NCBI RefSeq assembly: GCF_000002595.2
Contig: NC_057019.1
Span: 5,316,880-5,380,879 of the forward strand
Direction of reading: 5' to 3'
DNA length: 64,000 nucleotides
Source of the DNA: Chlamydomonas reinhardtii
Taxonomy: Eukaryota; Chlorophyta; Chlorophyceae; Chlamydomonadales; Chlamydomonadaceae
A program made the translations under genes and the position numbers. This document shows positions 21,088 through 31,685 of the stretch, one piece after another. Under the pieces are notes generated by a model. The model saw only the letters and a list, made by a program, of their open reading frames with translations. It was not told where the DNA came from and made no database searches. Within the stretch, counting starts at the first letter, position 1. Every line of letters starts with the position of its first letter.

Positions 21088-24000
21088 TTACATCTTCATG
21101 TTGTCGTACAGCTTGTCCACGTCCTGGTACTTGGCCATGGCCTGCTCGGCCCGGATGCGGCGGGCCGTGTCGGTGGCCACACCCACCTTGAGGATGCGGG
21201 AGGGGGTCATGGGCGTGGGGCGGGGGGTCACCGTCAGATGGGGGGCAGGGTGGTTTGCCCATGCCGGTCCCTTGCAGCCCCGCTTCAGCAACCCAGTTGC
21301 CCATGCAGTGCCCCGTCCCGAACGGCGCTACCCTTCCTCCAGCAGCACCACGAGCAGGCGCAGTAGAGCAACCCGAGCACAGCAACCTTGCGAGCGAATC
21401 CCATTTCACGCTCTCTCTCTCACCATGATGAGCACCGAGGTGCCGGCGAAGCCGCGGAAGGCAGTCAGGTGCGTGATCGCTTCCACCGCCGCCGGGGCCG
21501 CGCTGAGGGCGCCCAGGAACACCGAGCCCAGCAGCGACATGCGCGTGAGCGTGCGCGTCACGTACTCGGCCGTCTGCTTGCCGGGCCGGATGGCGGGGAT
21601 GGCGGCGCCGGTCTTCTTCAGCTGCTCAGCCAAATCCTTGGGCTCCAGCTACGCAGAGGTGGAATGGGGGCAGGGCGTGCGCAGGAGGGAGGGAGGAAGC
21701 AGGGAAGAGATCGATGTGGTCGTCAACACGTAGCGAAAGGCATCAGCGCAGGCCAGCTGCCTCGAAGATGAAGGCAGGGCCCCCGCCAGCCTATCCCTAC
21801 GTCACACACGCAAGTACGGCACGCGCCGTGGAGGCCGCACCTGCAGGAAGGTGTAGTAGTAGTTGAAGAACACGATGAGCGCCACGTTGAAGGGCACGTA
21901 CAGAGCGCCACCGGGGCCCACCTGCAGGCAAGGTACGCGCATGAGGCGACCGGGAACAGTTTGAGGAGACAATGCAGGGCAGGGATTTGCCCGCCTCTTT
22001 GCCATTTCACCAGTGAGCAGTGGCGTCCGACAGGCACACAGGTACGGTAGACTAATCTTAATTGCGACACGTCATGAAACATAGCTTGCACCCACTCGCA
22101 GGACTCCATAACACCTTCTTCAAGCCCGCTTCTCCTGTTCGTTCCTTCACCCAGTCTCACCGATTGAGAGAACTCGTCCAGTGCCGCGGAGTCCGTGTAA
22201 CGCGCCAGGGCGGTGGGCAGTGCCAGGATGGAGGAGGCGAAGATGAGCGGCATCACACCGGTGGCGTTCACCTGGTTGCAGGCAACAGCAGAAGAAAGCC
22301 GGGATCAGTGGTACAAGGTATGCAAGGCTTACGTCGTGGCGTGCTGCAAGCTACGGCATGACCCCCCACCACATGCAAAAGTCCCTGCCGTTATCAGCGA
22401 CACAGTTCGCTGCCAGTCTGGCACCCTGCTTGCTGGCCCGCTTGCCCAGCTGCGGAGTGTGCAGTACCGTCTCACCTTGAAGGGCAGGTAGGACTGCCGC
22501 GCCAGGTTGCCCGACGAGAGCCTGCGCGGTTACAGACGTGGGGGGTCAGTGATGGCGGGAAACACCGTGTCGTGCCCATCATCATGCTTCTGTGCATCCC
22601 TTCCTTAGCCCAACACCTGCCCGCCCCCGGTTTAATCAGAAAACACGGCACCCGTCTGATATCCTTACCCTTGTTGTCCGTTCCCCAGTCTTACCCTGGT
22701 CCCGCCCTTTTCATCCCCCCTCCCCCCTCATGCAGCGCCAGCCCTCTGCCGGCCCCTCACCGGTTGGAGTAGTTGACCGGGATGCGGCGCTCCGCCTCCT
22801 GCACGTAGATGATGCCCAGGGTGGTGAGCGCGAACGCCACAAAGAACACGGCCACGTTGGTGGGGTCGTCCGACTCGTTCTGAGCCACCAGCTGGCCTGT
22901 GGTGAGGAGCAGGGCGGGGCGGGACGTCGGTGGGTGAGTTGGTCATGAGGTGATGCATGTAGGGGCGCTGAGTTCGGCACGCGGAGAGCGCAATAGCGGA
23001 TCGGCTCTGCCGGGTGGGCGGGTGGCCTTTCACGCCCCCCCCCCCGTCACCCTCCGTCCAAACTCCGACCGTTCCTCCCTCCCTCGCACCCTCCCCTTCT
23101 GGAACCGGCATCCCTGCCCAGCTCACCGACGCTGGCGGGCAGCGCGGAGGCGATGTTGGCGAAGATGAGCACGGACGTGCCGTTGCCCAGTTTGAGCTCC
23201 GAGATGGTGTCGGCGATGTACACGAGCGCCATGGCGCCAGCCACCAGCGCCGTGCTGCTGCCCGCCACCCAGGCCGGCGAGAAGTCGTCCACGAAGGGCC
23301 GAATGTAGAACAGCTGGCCCACCGCCTGCGAGAGTTCAGAGCACAGGGGACAGGGCATGGCGATGGGGGGGGAGAAGTTGAGGAGGGTCGACACGAACAC
23401 CGGATGGATGCCAGTAGCCCAAGTAGGGAGCATTGCATGAAACCCCTGCCCAAACGCATGGCCTCACGCACGCACGCACGCATGCCCATATGCCCCCCAC
23501 CTGCACGATGGCGAAGGCGAACGCCATCAGCTTCTGGTAGTACTGGAACTTGGCGCGGCCCTGTTGTATGAGTTGAAGTTATCAAGGTTGGTTGTGATGT
23601 GGGTCGGAGTCTGCCGGGTTGAGGCGCCATGCGGGTACCGGTGCGTTCATGTGGCTCGCCATAGAGTTGAGCAAGCTGGGCAGGTCCGTCGGCGTTCGTA
23701 TGCATGGGCGCGCTGTATCTGTGCATCTTGCTATTGTGTTTACACGCAGCTGCGCCCCAAGCAATCCTTCCCTGCACTGCCATACATCCCCTGCTTTCAC
23801 ATACGTGCTCTCCTCCTTCCTTCCCTCCTTCCATTTACGCGCCACGCCTGCCTTGCTCACACCTATAGCCAACCCCAGTTTGATACCGTAAGTCCTCCTC
23901 ACCTGCGCCCCCTCGTCACGCTGCATCTTCTTGAGCCCGGGGAAGGCGGCCGAGAAAAGCTGCAGCACGATGGATGCGTTGATGTACGGGATGATGCCCA

Positions 24001-24872
24001 AGCTGAACAGCCCGACCTGGTGGTGACGAGGCAGGAGGCAGGAGAAGGGAGGCAGCAGGGTTATCGAAGGTCGAAGGGGGGAAGGAGGGTCGCATGATGC
24101 CGTGAGCTCGAGCATTTCGCAAATAACAGTGGTGCCGGCGTGGTGCTTGCTGCAGCTCCCAACCCAGGCACTGCGGACCTGATAGCATTGAATATGTTCT
24201 TGGTCCCTCTGCACAAACTTTGCACAAGCCTCCCGTAGGAATGCATGCCCAGAACCCCGGCACACGTGCCCATCCTTAGGCAGTGTGCAGTGTGCCCTCA
24301 CACCCAACACATCCCTTCCCGAGGGATGGATGCTCCCGCAGCGACGCCTAGATCACCTTGGAGATCGAGCCGCCCGACAGGGTATCGATGTAGCCCAGAA
24401 GACCAGAGTTGGTGAGGCTCTCTGCGAAAGCGTCCACGTCCACGCCCGGCAGACGAATGTAGACACCAACGCGACTCAGCAGCAGCAGCGCGAGCAGTCC
24501 GCCCAGCTTCTTTGGGAGATCGCTGTTAAAGAACTCCTGCCAGCTGAAGTCGTCGCCATCGGTGCCCAGCGACGACGCCGCGCGAGGCTTGCTGCTCGAG
24601 GTCGTGCTGCCACTGGTGCCGGTGCCAGAGGATGAAGCTCCATTGCTACCATTTTGGGCCGGTCCCGCTGCCGGGACTTGGGGCTTGTCAGCAGTGCCAG
24701 ACTCGGTCTCCGATGCCCGCACCGCCCAAAGCGCCCGACGCCCTTGCCCATGGCGTGACAGCTTGTTGCATTTCCCCTGGCTGCGGATTGCTGGCTTAAA
24801 GGCCAGTGGAAAGCATGCTGCGCGAGCCGGTGCACCACAAGGTGCAAATCGTTGAGGCGCCAGCGATTGCAT
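21088..24872 (-). CDS. SCY1: chloroplast SecY, thylakoid protein translocase subunit
   Basis: Ten exons close in phase: 24872-24357, 24016-23903, 23560-23501, 23325-23127, 22896-22761, 22521-22476, 22271-22161, 21921-21841, 21648-21424, 21186-21088, giving 528 residues. The first 60 or so are Ser/Ala/Arg-rich and transit-peptide-like, followed by a Gly/Ser spacer. The body is SecY with ten predicted membrane segments: LLALLLLSRVGVYIRLPGVD, then GLFSLGIIPYINASIVLQLF (plug/TM2 region), IPVNYSN in the C4/C5 area, VMPLIFASSILALP, and FFNYYYTFLQ with the cytosolic motif AIRPGKQTAEYV. With SecE it forms the channel through which cpSecA pushes unfolded proteins into the thylakoid. The long N-terminal extension and eukaryotic introns mark it as the nuclear plastid-type gene. 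The start is the first ATG of the frame. Confidence 0.96.
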
Positions 24873-25978
24873 CGCTGAAAGTCCCAAAGCTACGCAGCAA
24901 TGTCGTTGATGTATAAAAAGCGCCCTAAGCCGTAATCGGCTGTGTCAGTCGCGAAATAGCCCTGGCAAATGCACCGCTCTAACAGCGTCCTGGCGGTGGC
25001 AAAGCGCGACACGATTTAGGGTGCTTCCGGTGCAGAACAACGTTTTCGGCTGGCGGCCTTGGGGCATTGCCTGGGCGAGTCAGCGATCGGCAGCTGGGCA
25101 TGGCAATCGCCTGCCGGCACGCCACGCGCCTATGGTCCAGCGCCCGTCCTAGTGGAGGCCCAACCCCAGTTGAGCACACCATGGATAGCAGAACGTCACA
25201 CTGGCTATAGAGAGCCCAAGGAACGCCATGTGTGTAGTGATGCTCGCATCTAGGGAAAGGCCACCCACCTGGTCACCACGCCTGCAATCGGCCTGGGCAC
25301 CGTTATTACACCTCACAGCCACACACTCCTTGCCTCTGCACCACTGCGCCAGAGACCACCACTGCATCCAGCATCCCTTGGCTTCCTCTCTGCCAAGTAC
25401 TAGGTAATTAGGACAAGTTACGGATTGAGGTAATCAGTTCGCTCTCCCGGTGGCGCATCAGGCCGCTTTCATACCTGCCGCTAAACACCCGCCCGTCTGG
25501 CACCGCCGGCTACAGCCTACCCTCGCCGGCGGACTGTCTCTGACAGTCTGACCAGTCGGCCGACCGGGGCCATTCGAAGCTCTCTTGCACTACAGCACCG
25601 CAGGCCACACCACCGCGGAACCGAGTTTACCAGTACCGCCGCTCACTCTGGTAAATAACGGTAGAAGGCTCTCCAGGGTTTTGTAGAGTATCACTCATGC
25701 CGCTGCTGCTGCATTTTAAGACCCCGCACCCTGCCGCTTAGCTACATGCCACAAAGCCGCGACCTGCTTTTGCAGCCCACCCTCCCAACCAGACAGCAAA
25801 GTTGGTATCACCCGAGCTACCCAGATCACTAGTTTGAGCTCGGGCGCTCGGCACATGCACGCCACAACTCCCAGCTCCTGCCGATGGGCTTCGCTCTCCA
25901 GGCCGTCTCAAACCCATCAGCTGAGTTCTCCTCCCCAGATGCTTTGGCGCCTCAGCCCCACCGCACCGCTGCCTCTGC
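24873..25978. other. SecY promoter and uridine kinase 3' flank
   Basis: 1.1 kb without coding signal. An A/T-rich element (tataaaaag) lies at about 24912, some 40 bp from the SecY ATG. TTACA at 25306 may end the neighbouring transcript. Confidence 0.45.
25306..25310 (-). terminator. candidate poly(A) signal of the uridine kinase gene
   Basis: TGTAA on the minus strand, about 670 nt past the stop. Confidence 0.3.
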
Positions 25979-27315
25979 TCAGCAGTAGTAGCGGTCTCCG
26001 AACTCGCCCACTCCCGGTACCACGCACCAGTTCTCGTCCACACCCGTGTCGATCTCGCTCGTGATCACCTTGACCTGCGGCACGGATGGCGCCCGTACAA
26101 GACACATGCAGGCGTCAGACAAACATGTATTGTACACACTTACGCGATAGTGTTGCCGCGCCTTCGGTTCCCACTGTGCGCGTCCCTTAACTGGTTTAAA
26201 GCAGGGGCTACATCATCCGCCAGCTAAGGCGCGCAGTCATGCATTCATGCATGGGCATGGCGCGGCACCTCCGCACCTGCGGGTACGTCTGGCACACGCG
26301 GTGGATGCCGGGGGGCGCGGCGATGATGCACAGGAACAGGATCTTGCTCTCCTGCACGCCCTTGTCCAACAGCACCTGTGGCCAGGCAGAAGGTTGTGGT
26401 TGTGAGCAAGACGCTGCCGTGCCAATGCAGGTCAAGGGGTCCAGCAAGGAAGATGCTATCCTGATTCCTGAAACAAGGAAACCTGCCACCAGCTCCAGGC
26501 GCCCCGGCGCCGTCGCCCCGTCTTGGCCCGTTCCTCCGCCTCTTCCGTCCCTCCTCCAACGCATTCCGCCCGTCCACCCATCTGCGCCCCGCCAGGACCC
26601 CGCCGTCCCGCCTTCTACCCCTCCCACCACCGCGCTCTGTGGGCTGGCTCTGGGTCTTGGTTTCTTTCGGATGGAATGAACTACCCTCCCCTGCACTCCT
26701 CCACAGTTCACCCCGCCCTAGCCAGCAGCCCCTTTCCCCCACATACCCACCTGGATGGCCTTGCAGGCGGTGTTGCCTGTGCCCAGCACGGGGTCCAGCA
26801 GCAGCACGTAGCGGCGCGAGATGTCGGCAGGCAGCTTCTCATACACAATGTCTTCCGACTTGCCGTGGCTGCGGGGGCGGCAGGTGTACGGGATGGTGTG
26901 TTGGGGTTGGGTGCGGTGATGGCGCTAGGTTATTGCGGCGCAGGGGTCAGCATTTACAAGACGTTGTGCACGAGGTGTCATGAGCGTGGCCATCCCCACT
27001 CCGCACCGGTGCACCAGGATCTTTCCAATCTTGATGCCCTGGCAGCACTCGCGCAGGGCCGCCTCCATGGCCTCGCCGCTGCGGATGACGGACACGCCGC
27101 ATAGCCCGCGAGCGAACTCCACGCCCGTGTACTTGTGGCCTGAGGCGGGAGGAGTGGGGGGAGTGGGGGGAGTGGGAGGCAGTGGGAGGCAGTGGGAGGC
27201 AGTGGGAGGGAGTGGGAGGGAGTGGGAGGGAGTGGGAAGGAGTGGGCGGGCGTGGCGTTCGTTGATTCGCGTCAGGTGGAGCCTATCGTTGCTGCCCTTG
27301 GCTCACCCATGGCAT

Positions 27316-27369
<54 letters not shown>

Positions 27370-30300
27370 CCTGCCTCCTTCACAAGGCCCACCCCCAACC
27401 AGCTGGCCATCCCTCCCCCCATCTAAACTAGTCATGCCCGCCAACCCCAATCTCAACCCCTCCCTCCAGGCTCACCGGTGGGCGTCATGACGGTCTTCTC
27501 GCGGAAGGGCAGGTGGCCCAGCCCCGCCTCCACCAGCAGGCGATTGATGCGGTCGGCATAAAACACAAAGTCGTTGGGCGAGGTGTCGCGGTCGCGCAAG
27601 ATTGTGTGCATGCCACGCATCTGGAAGTTGCTGGGCATCACCTGGGCATGACGTGAGGTGAGGTGAGGTGCGGCGGTGGTGAGGCAGGGCGGGGTGAGGC
27701 GGCGGTGAGGCGGGGCGGGGAAAGGTGCAAGGGACGGGACGCGGCCGCCCCTTGCAGACACACACTGCGCGTGCGGGACCTTTCCTGGCAACGCATAGCA
27801 CGAAAGCACCCGCAACAGCCTACGCAACAGCCCACCCAACAACCTACGCAGCGCCCAATCCAAACGCCTCCTGCCCACCTCCAGGTTGGAGTAGATGCGG
27901 ATGAGGTCATGCTGGCGCAGCTTGAGGCGGATGTGCTCGGTGATGAGGTCAATGGCCACCACGTTCTCACTGGACTGCCACGGCACGATGATATCGGCGT
28001 GGCGGCGGCTGCACGAGGGGGGTAAAAGCGCACATGGCGTTGCGAGTCCTTGTGTACACGCAGGACACAGTAGCTGCGGCTGTTGGACGGTAGTTGATCT
28101 TGTAGCACTGGCTAATGGACACGAAGGGCCTGAAAGATAGCATGGCGAGGAGCCCTAGGATTGATGAGCGCTGTCCCTAATGCCTGTATAGTATCAGTTG
28201 GTATTGTGTGCAATGCGCTGCGGTGTGGGTGCGATCAGGCTGTGCCCCTGCTGCCCGCACCTGGGCCCAATGAAGGTGTCGAAGGCCGGCTTCACAAACT
28301 TGGTGTACTGCTCGATGACGCCTTGTGAGTGAGTGAGAGAGGAGGTGTTTGGGACGGGTGGTTCCAGTCGGGCAGTAAGGCAGGATTGGCACCACCGTCA
28401 CGCGGTTTGCCGGCATGGCTGGGCTCCGCAACAACCCACTTCAGCCATGCGCTCCTTCAGCTCAACTTAATATACCGTACGGTAGGCGCGCCGTGACGCC
28501 CAAGCCCAACAACGTCCCGCCGCCCAACCCCCACACCTCCACTCACTGGCCACGTCGCGGCCGCGGCTGGCCACGTCGCGCTGAATGCGGCGGGCCAGGC
28601 GCACGTCATCATCTGGGGGGGAGGGGTTGCAAGGATTGGTACAGAGAAGTGTAGCGAAGTAGGGGGGGAGGGGAGGCAGCGGAGGCAGTGAGGAAGGCAA
28701 CAGACCTACGTGACAGCGGCAACCAGCAACGGGTCCAATACGCCGGCACCGGCGCATCCACCGCAATACCCGACAGCACATGCAACCGCCTCTCCCCCAA
28801 GCCTATGTCCGCTGTACCTGCCTAGAAACCGGCCACGTCTATGGCCGTCACATCCCGGCCTCCATCATGCCGTCCCCACTCCGGCTCCAGGGCTGCGCCA
28901 ACGCCCACCCCCGTCCACCCACCCACCCACCCCATCCTCGCGTCCCCCCCCCCCCCCCACACACACACACGGCCGCAAAACCCCCTACCCGAACGGCCGC
29001 CCCGCCCTGCCCCGCCCCCCTCCCGCCCCCCTCCCGCCCCCCTCCCGCCCCCCTCCCGCCCCCCTCCCGCGCTCACCCGTGTCCACGTAGATCTTCATGT
29101 TGAGCTGGTCGCGCACCTCCTCCATGGCCAGCACCAGGATGCCCTCCACAATCACCACGTCAGCCGGGTCCATCTGCCAGGCACACAGGATAGGGTTTTA
29201 GGGTGTGGGGGGCTGGGTCTTGGGGAGGGGTTACATTCATGATTATTTAAGGAAGCGGTGGACGGTAGACAATCTGGGGTGCGGGTGCGCCGGGTGTATT
29301 GCCACCTGGAAGTGGTGGAGGCCGCAGCGTTGCTAGTGCAGACTGCCCCTTGTTCGGCACGGATGGGAACGGTGCTTCAGGGGGTGATGGAGTCGCGCGT
29401 GAAGTGGCGGAATGAAGGGCTGCTGGGGAGGGCGACAACGGGGGCTTGCGTGCGCCCCAGCTACGCTGGTTCACGTGAAAGGGAGGCCCAAGCTGCCCTG
29501 ACCACGCACTCCATAGGGCCACCCTGTCTGCTTTGCCAAGCCACGTACAATGGCCTTCACCTTCCCCGTATCCCGATCCATCTGCCGTTGCAGTAGAGTT
29601 GCAGTACACCAGGTTCCAGTAGCGTGGGCGCCAAGCGGCGGCGTGTCCTGGCATAGCCGCCCTGCCCCCCCATGAACCGCTACCCGCTCCCCCCTCTCAC
29701 CCGCCGCGTCTCCTCCACCCGCGCGTGCAGAGCGAAGTCGTACACCGGCACCTCCACACTGCGGCCCTCCTTGAGCTTCTGGAGGCACTCCATCATGCCC
29801 CTGCACAAACACATGCCGTACAACCAGCTCGCACTTATGTTACAGTAATGCGGTCGTGGCCCTCCGGCCGTGTGGCGGTCGAGGCGGTATTTAACATGTT
29901 GCAGTCCTAGATCGAAAGACCTCGTGCGTACGCATTGTGGCCGGCGACGGTCATCGTGTCGCTACAGATCTAGCCCCTCGGCGCCCTGTGGTCGCACATC
30001 GCTTCCGCGCCGGCGTGGCACCGCGGCTCGCTGCGGACTCACTTGCGGTCCAGTGCGTCCGGGTGGTCAAAGTTGTAGTTGTTCTCCTTGGCCAAAGCCA
30101 TTTCCGTCGGCGTAAGGGTGCGGTAGAAGGAGTCCTGTTGGTTTGGGCGACGGTGTGACAGCAACATATTAGGAGGGGGACAGGGCGGCGGGCATGTGTG
30201 GTGGGCGCCGGGGTGCAGGAAATGCGGGGGTGTCGAGGTCGGGCCGGTGGGGGGACGTGGCTGGCGACGCAGGGTGGGAGGTGCGCACACGTTATACCAT

Positions 30301-30875
30301 TTGGGTCTTATTCCGAAAGGGGTCAAAGGCTAAGTCATCCGGTGTGGCATGCGGCTTTCATTGCGGCTGCAGATGTGAGCGCACAGCGAGTCGGTGACTC
30401 AGACGCAGAGGCAGGTGGGCGCAATGCAAGTTTGTTGCGTACCGCCACGCGTACCTGAGATAGCATAACCACGCACTGGTCGTGCAGGCGCTGCATAATC
30501 CTGTCGCACACAGTCGTCTTGCCCGAGGCCGTGCCGCCCGCAACGCCGATGAGGAAGGGATGCCTGCGCACATGTTGGCATGTCAGCTTGCGTGACAAAG
30601 GCTACCGCTAACCCGTGCCAGACGCTTAATGACCAGCAGCTGAACAAGATGCGGTTTGAAACTTGAGCATCTCGCCACCTGTTCTGACGAAACTGGGGTG
30701 ATTGCGTCCTCCGCAGCTCGCGCTCCGCTGCCTCGACCGCCTCCTCCTCATTTACTCCTCCATGGCTCCGATCTCTCATTGTCACTGCGTTGACGGGCTC
30801 GCGCGGCGAAGCGATGCTCAAGTCCCCTGCCTTTTGCACAATATCGGTCAGGCTGTTGCTCAGGACGTTTTGCAT
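25979..30875 (-). CDS. UKL: bifunctional uridine kinase / uracil phosphoribosyltransferase-like
   Basis: Thirteen exons close in phase: 30875-30679, 30563-30455, 30134-30043, 29800-29701, 29173-29077, 28612-28547, 28321-28261, 28008-27879, 27641-27476, 27139-27007, 26868-26751, 26375-26277, 26074-25979, giving 487 residues, the usual length of plant UKL proteins. The kinase half has the P-loop GGTASGKTT (75-83), [10 protein letters not shown], the PVYDF substrate loop, VIVEGILVL, and [16 protein letters not shown]. The UPRT half has the PRPP-type loop [13 protein letters not shown] (from about residue 406) and the uracil-binding [13 protein letters not shown] at the end. The family salvages uridine to UMP; plant members often keep kinase activity while the UPRT half is weak, and whether the UPRT half works here cannot be told. 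No clear transit peptide follows the ATG at 30875. Confidence 0.95.
27150..27245. repeat. AGTGGGAGGC decamer tandem array
   Basis: About nine or ten imperfect decamers in a UKL intron, G-rich on the plus strand. Confidence 0.85.
27317..27366. repeat. (CA)n microsatellite in a UKL intron
   Basis: About 25 dinucleotides without interruption. Confidence 0.9.
29015..29070. repeat. CCCCTCCCGC decamer tandem array
   Basis: Five or so copies starting at the donor of a UKL exon (GTGAGC). Confidence 0.85.
29229..29255 (+). repeat. third copy of the dispersed short repeat
   Basis: gggttacattcatgatta followed by tttaagg. It matches the two copies in the SDR gene and lies in the UKL intron between exons 4 and 5. 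Confidence 0.55.
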
Positions 30876-31685
30876 TATCAGAAGCGGTAACTTAGGGTGC
30901 CTACGATGTGCTCCGAATAAAGCGGTTTGTGGGCTAATGGATTCCGCCCCGAAAGACGAAAGCAAGCTGCTCTCAGACCCCAAACTGACTGTCGTCTCCT
31001 ACTGTAAGCGTTTGCATCTTAGTCGCGCATTGTCCCAGCGCCGGGAATCGACACGCGGTCGTCGTACAGCGGCATGGGGAGTGGAGGAGGGAGGAGGTGT
31101 GCTGTTCGGTGAGCCCGCTGTTTATGCCGCTCTAATCTGGGTTTGCACCGCACACTACAGGCACACATGAGAGGGAGTGCGCATAGCGCATGGAGCTGGA
31201 GCCAGACACCCCCTGACACACACGCGCAGGCGGCGCGCACTGCAAAAGTCCGCCAAGTCCTGAGCATGGGCCAACGGGGCGCGTATCTTTAGTGCTGTTC
31301 AGGGTCCAGCCCCAAAGCCACGGAGTCTGGCCCTGGGTGGGAATGCGCTGTGTTTATATGCGTGGGCGCGTCGTGCCGTTGCCCTTGCGCGGTTAAGGCT
31401 CTGCGGGTTGGAGCCGCTCAAACTGAGTTCAACACCATCCCTTGCGCCCCGTCCCTATCCACGTCGCCGTGTCGCCGGCTCGCCGCATCTCTTCGCGTCT
31501 CTCCGTTTCTCGGCGGTTCGACCGACCAAGCAGGAACTGCACAGCCCCGAAACCATATCCGAGAAACATCCGTTTCAACCAGTTCCGGTCACATGCTCAC
31601 AGCCAATCCACTTGATTCTGAGGATGCAACCCCTCACCTTAACCGTATCGCATAACAAAATCACGCCGAAGCCCGTTCCGCACTG
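30876..31685. other. intergenic region, UKL promoter and ITPK 3' flank
   Basis: 800 bp between two minus-strand genes. No coding signal or strong motif. Confidence 0.45.

Noticed and set aside
20393-21733. 446-codon plus-strand open frame
   Set aside because: It runs antisense through SecY exons 9-10 and introns and shows no family signature; GC-rich DNA lacks stops by chance.
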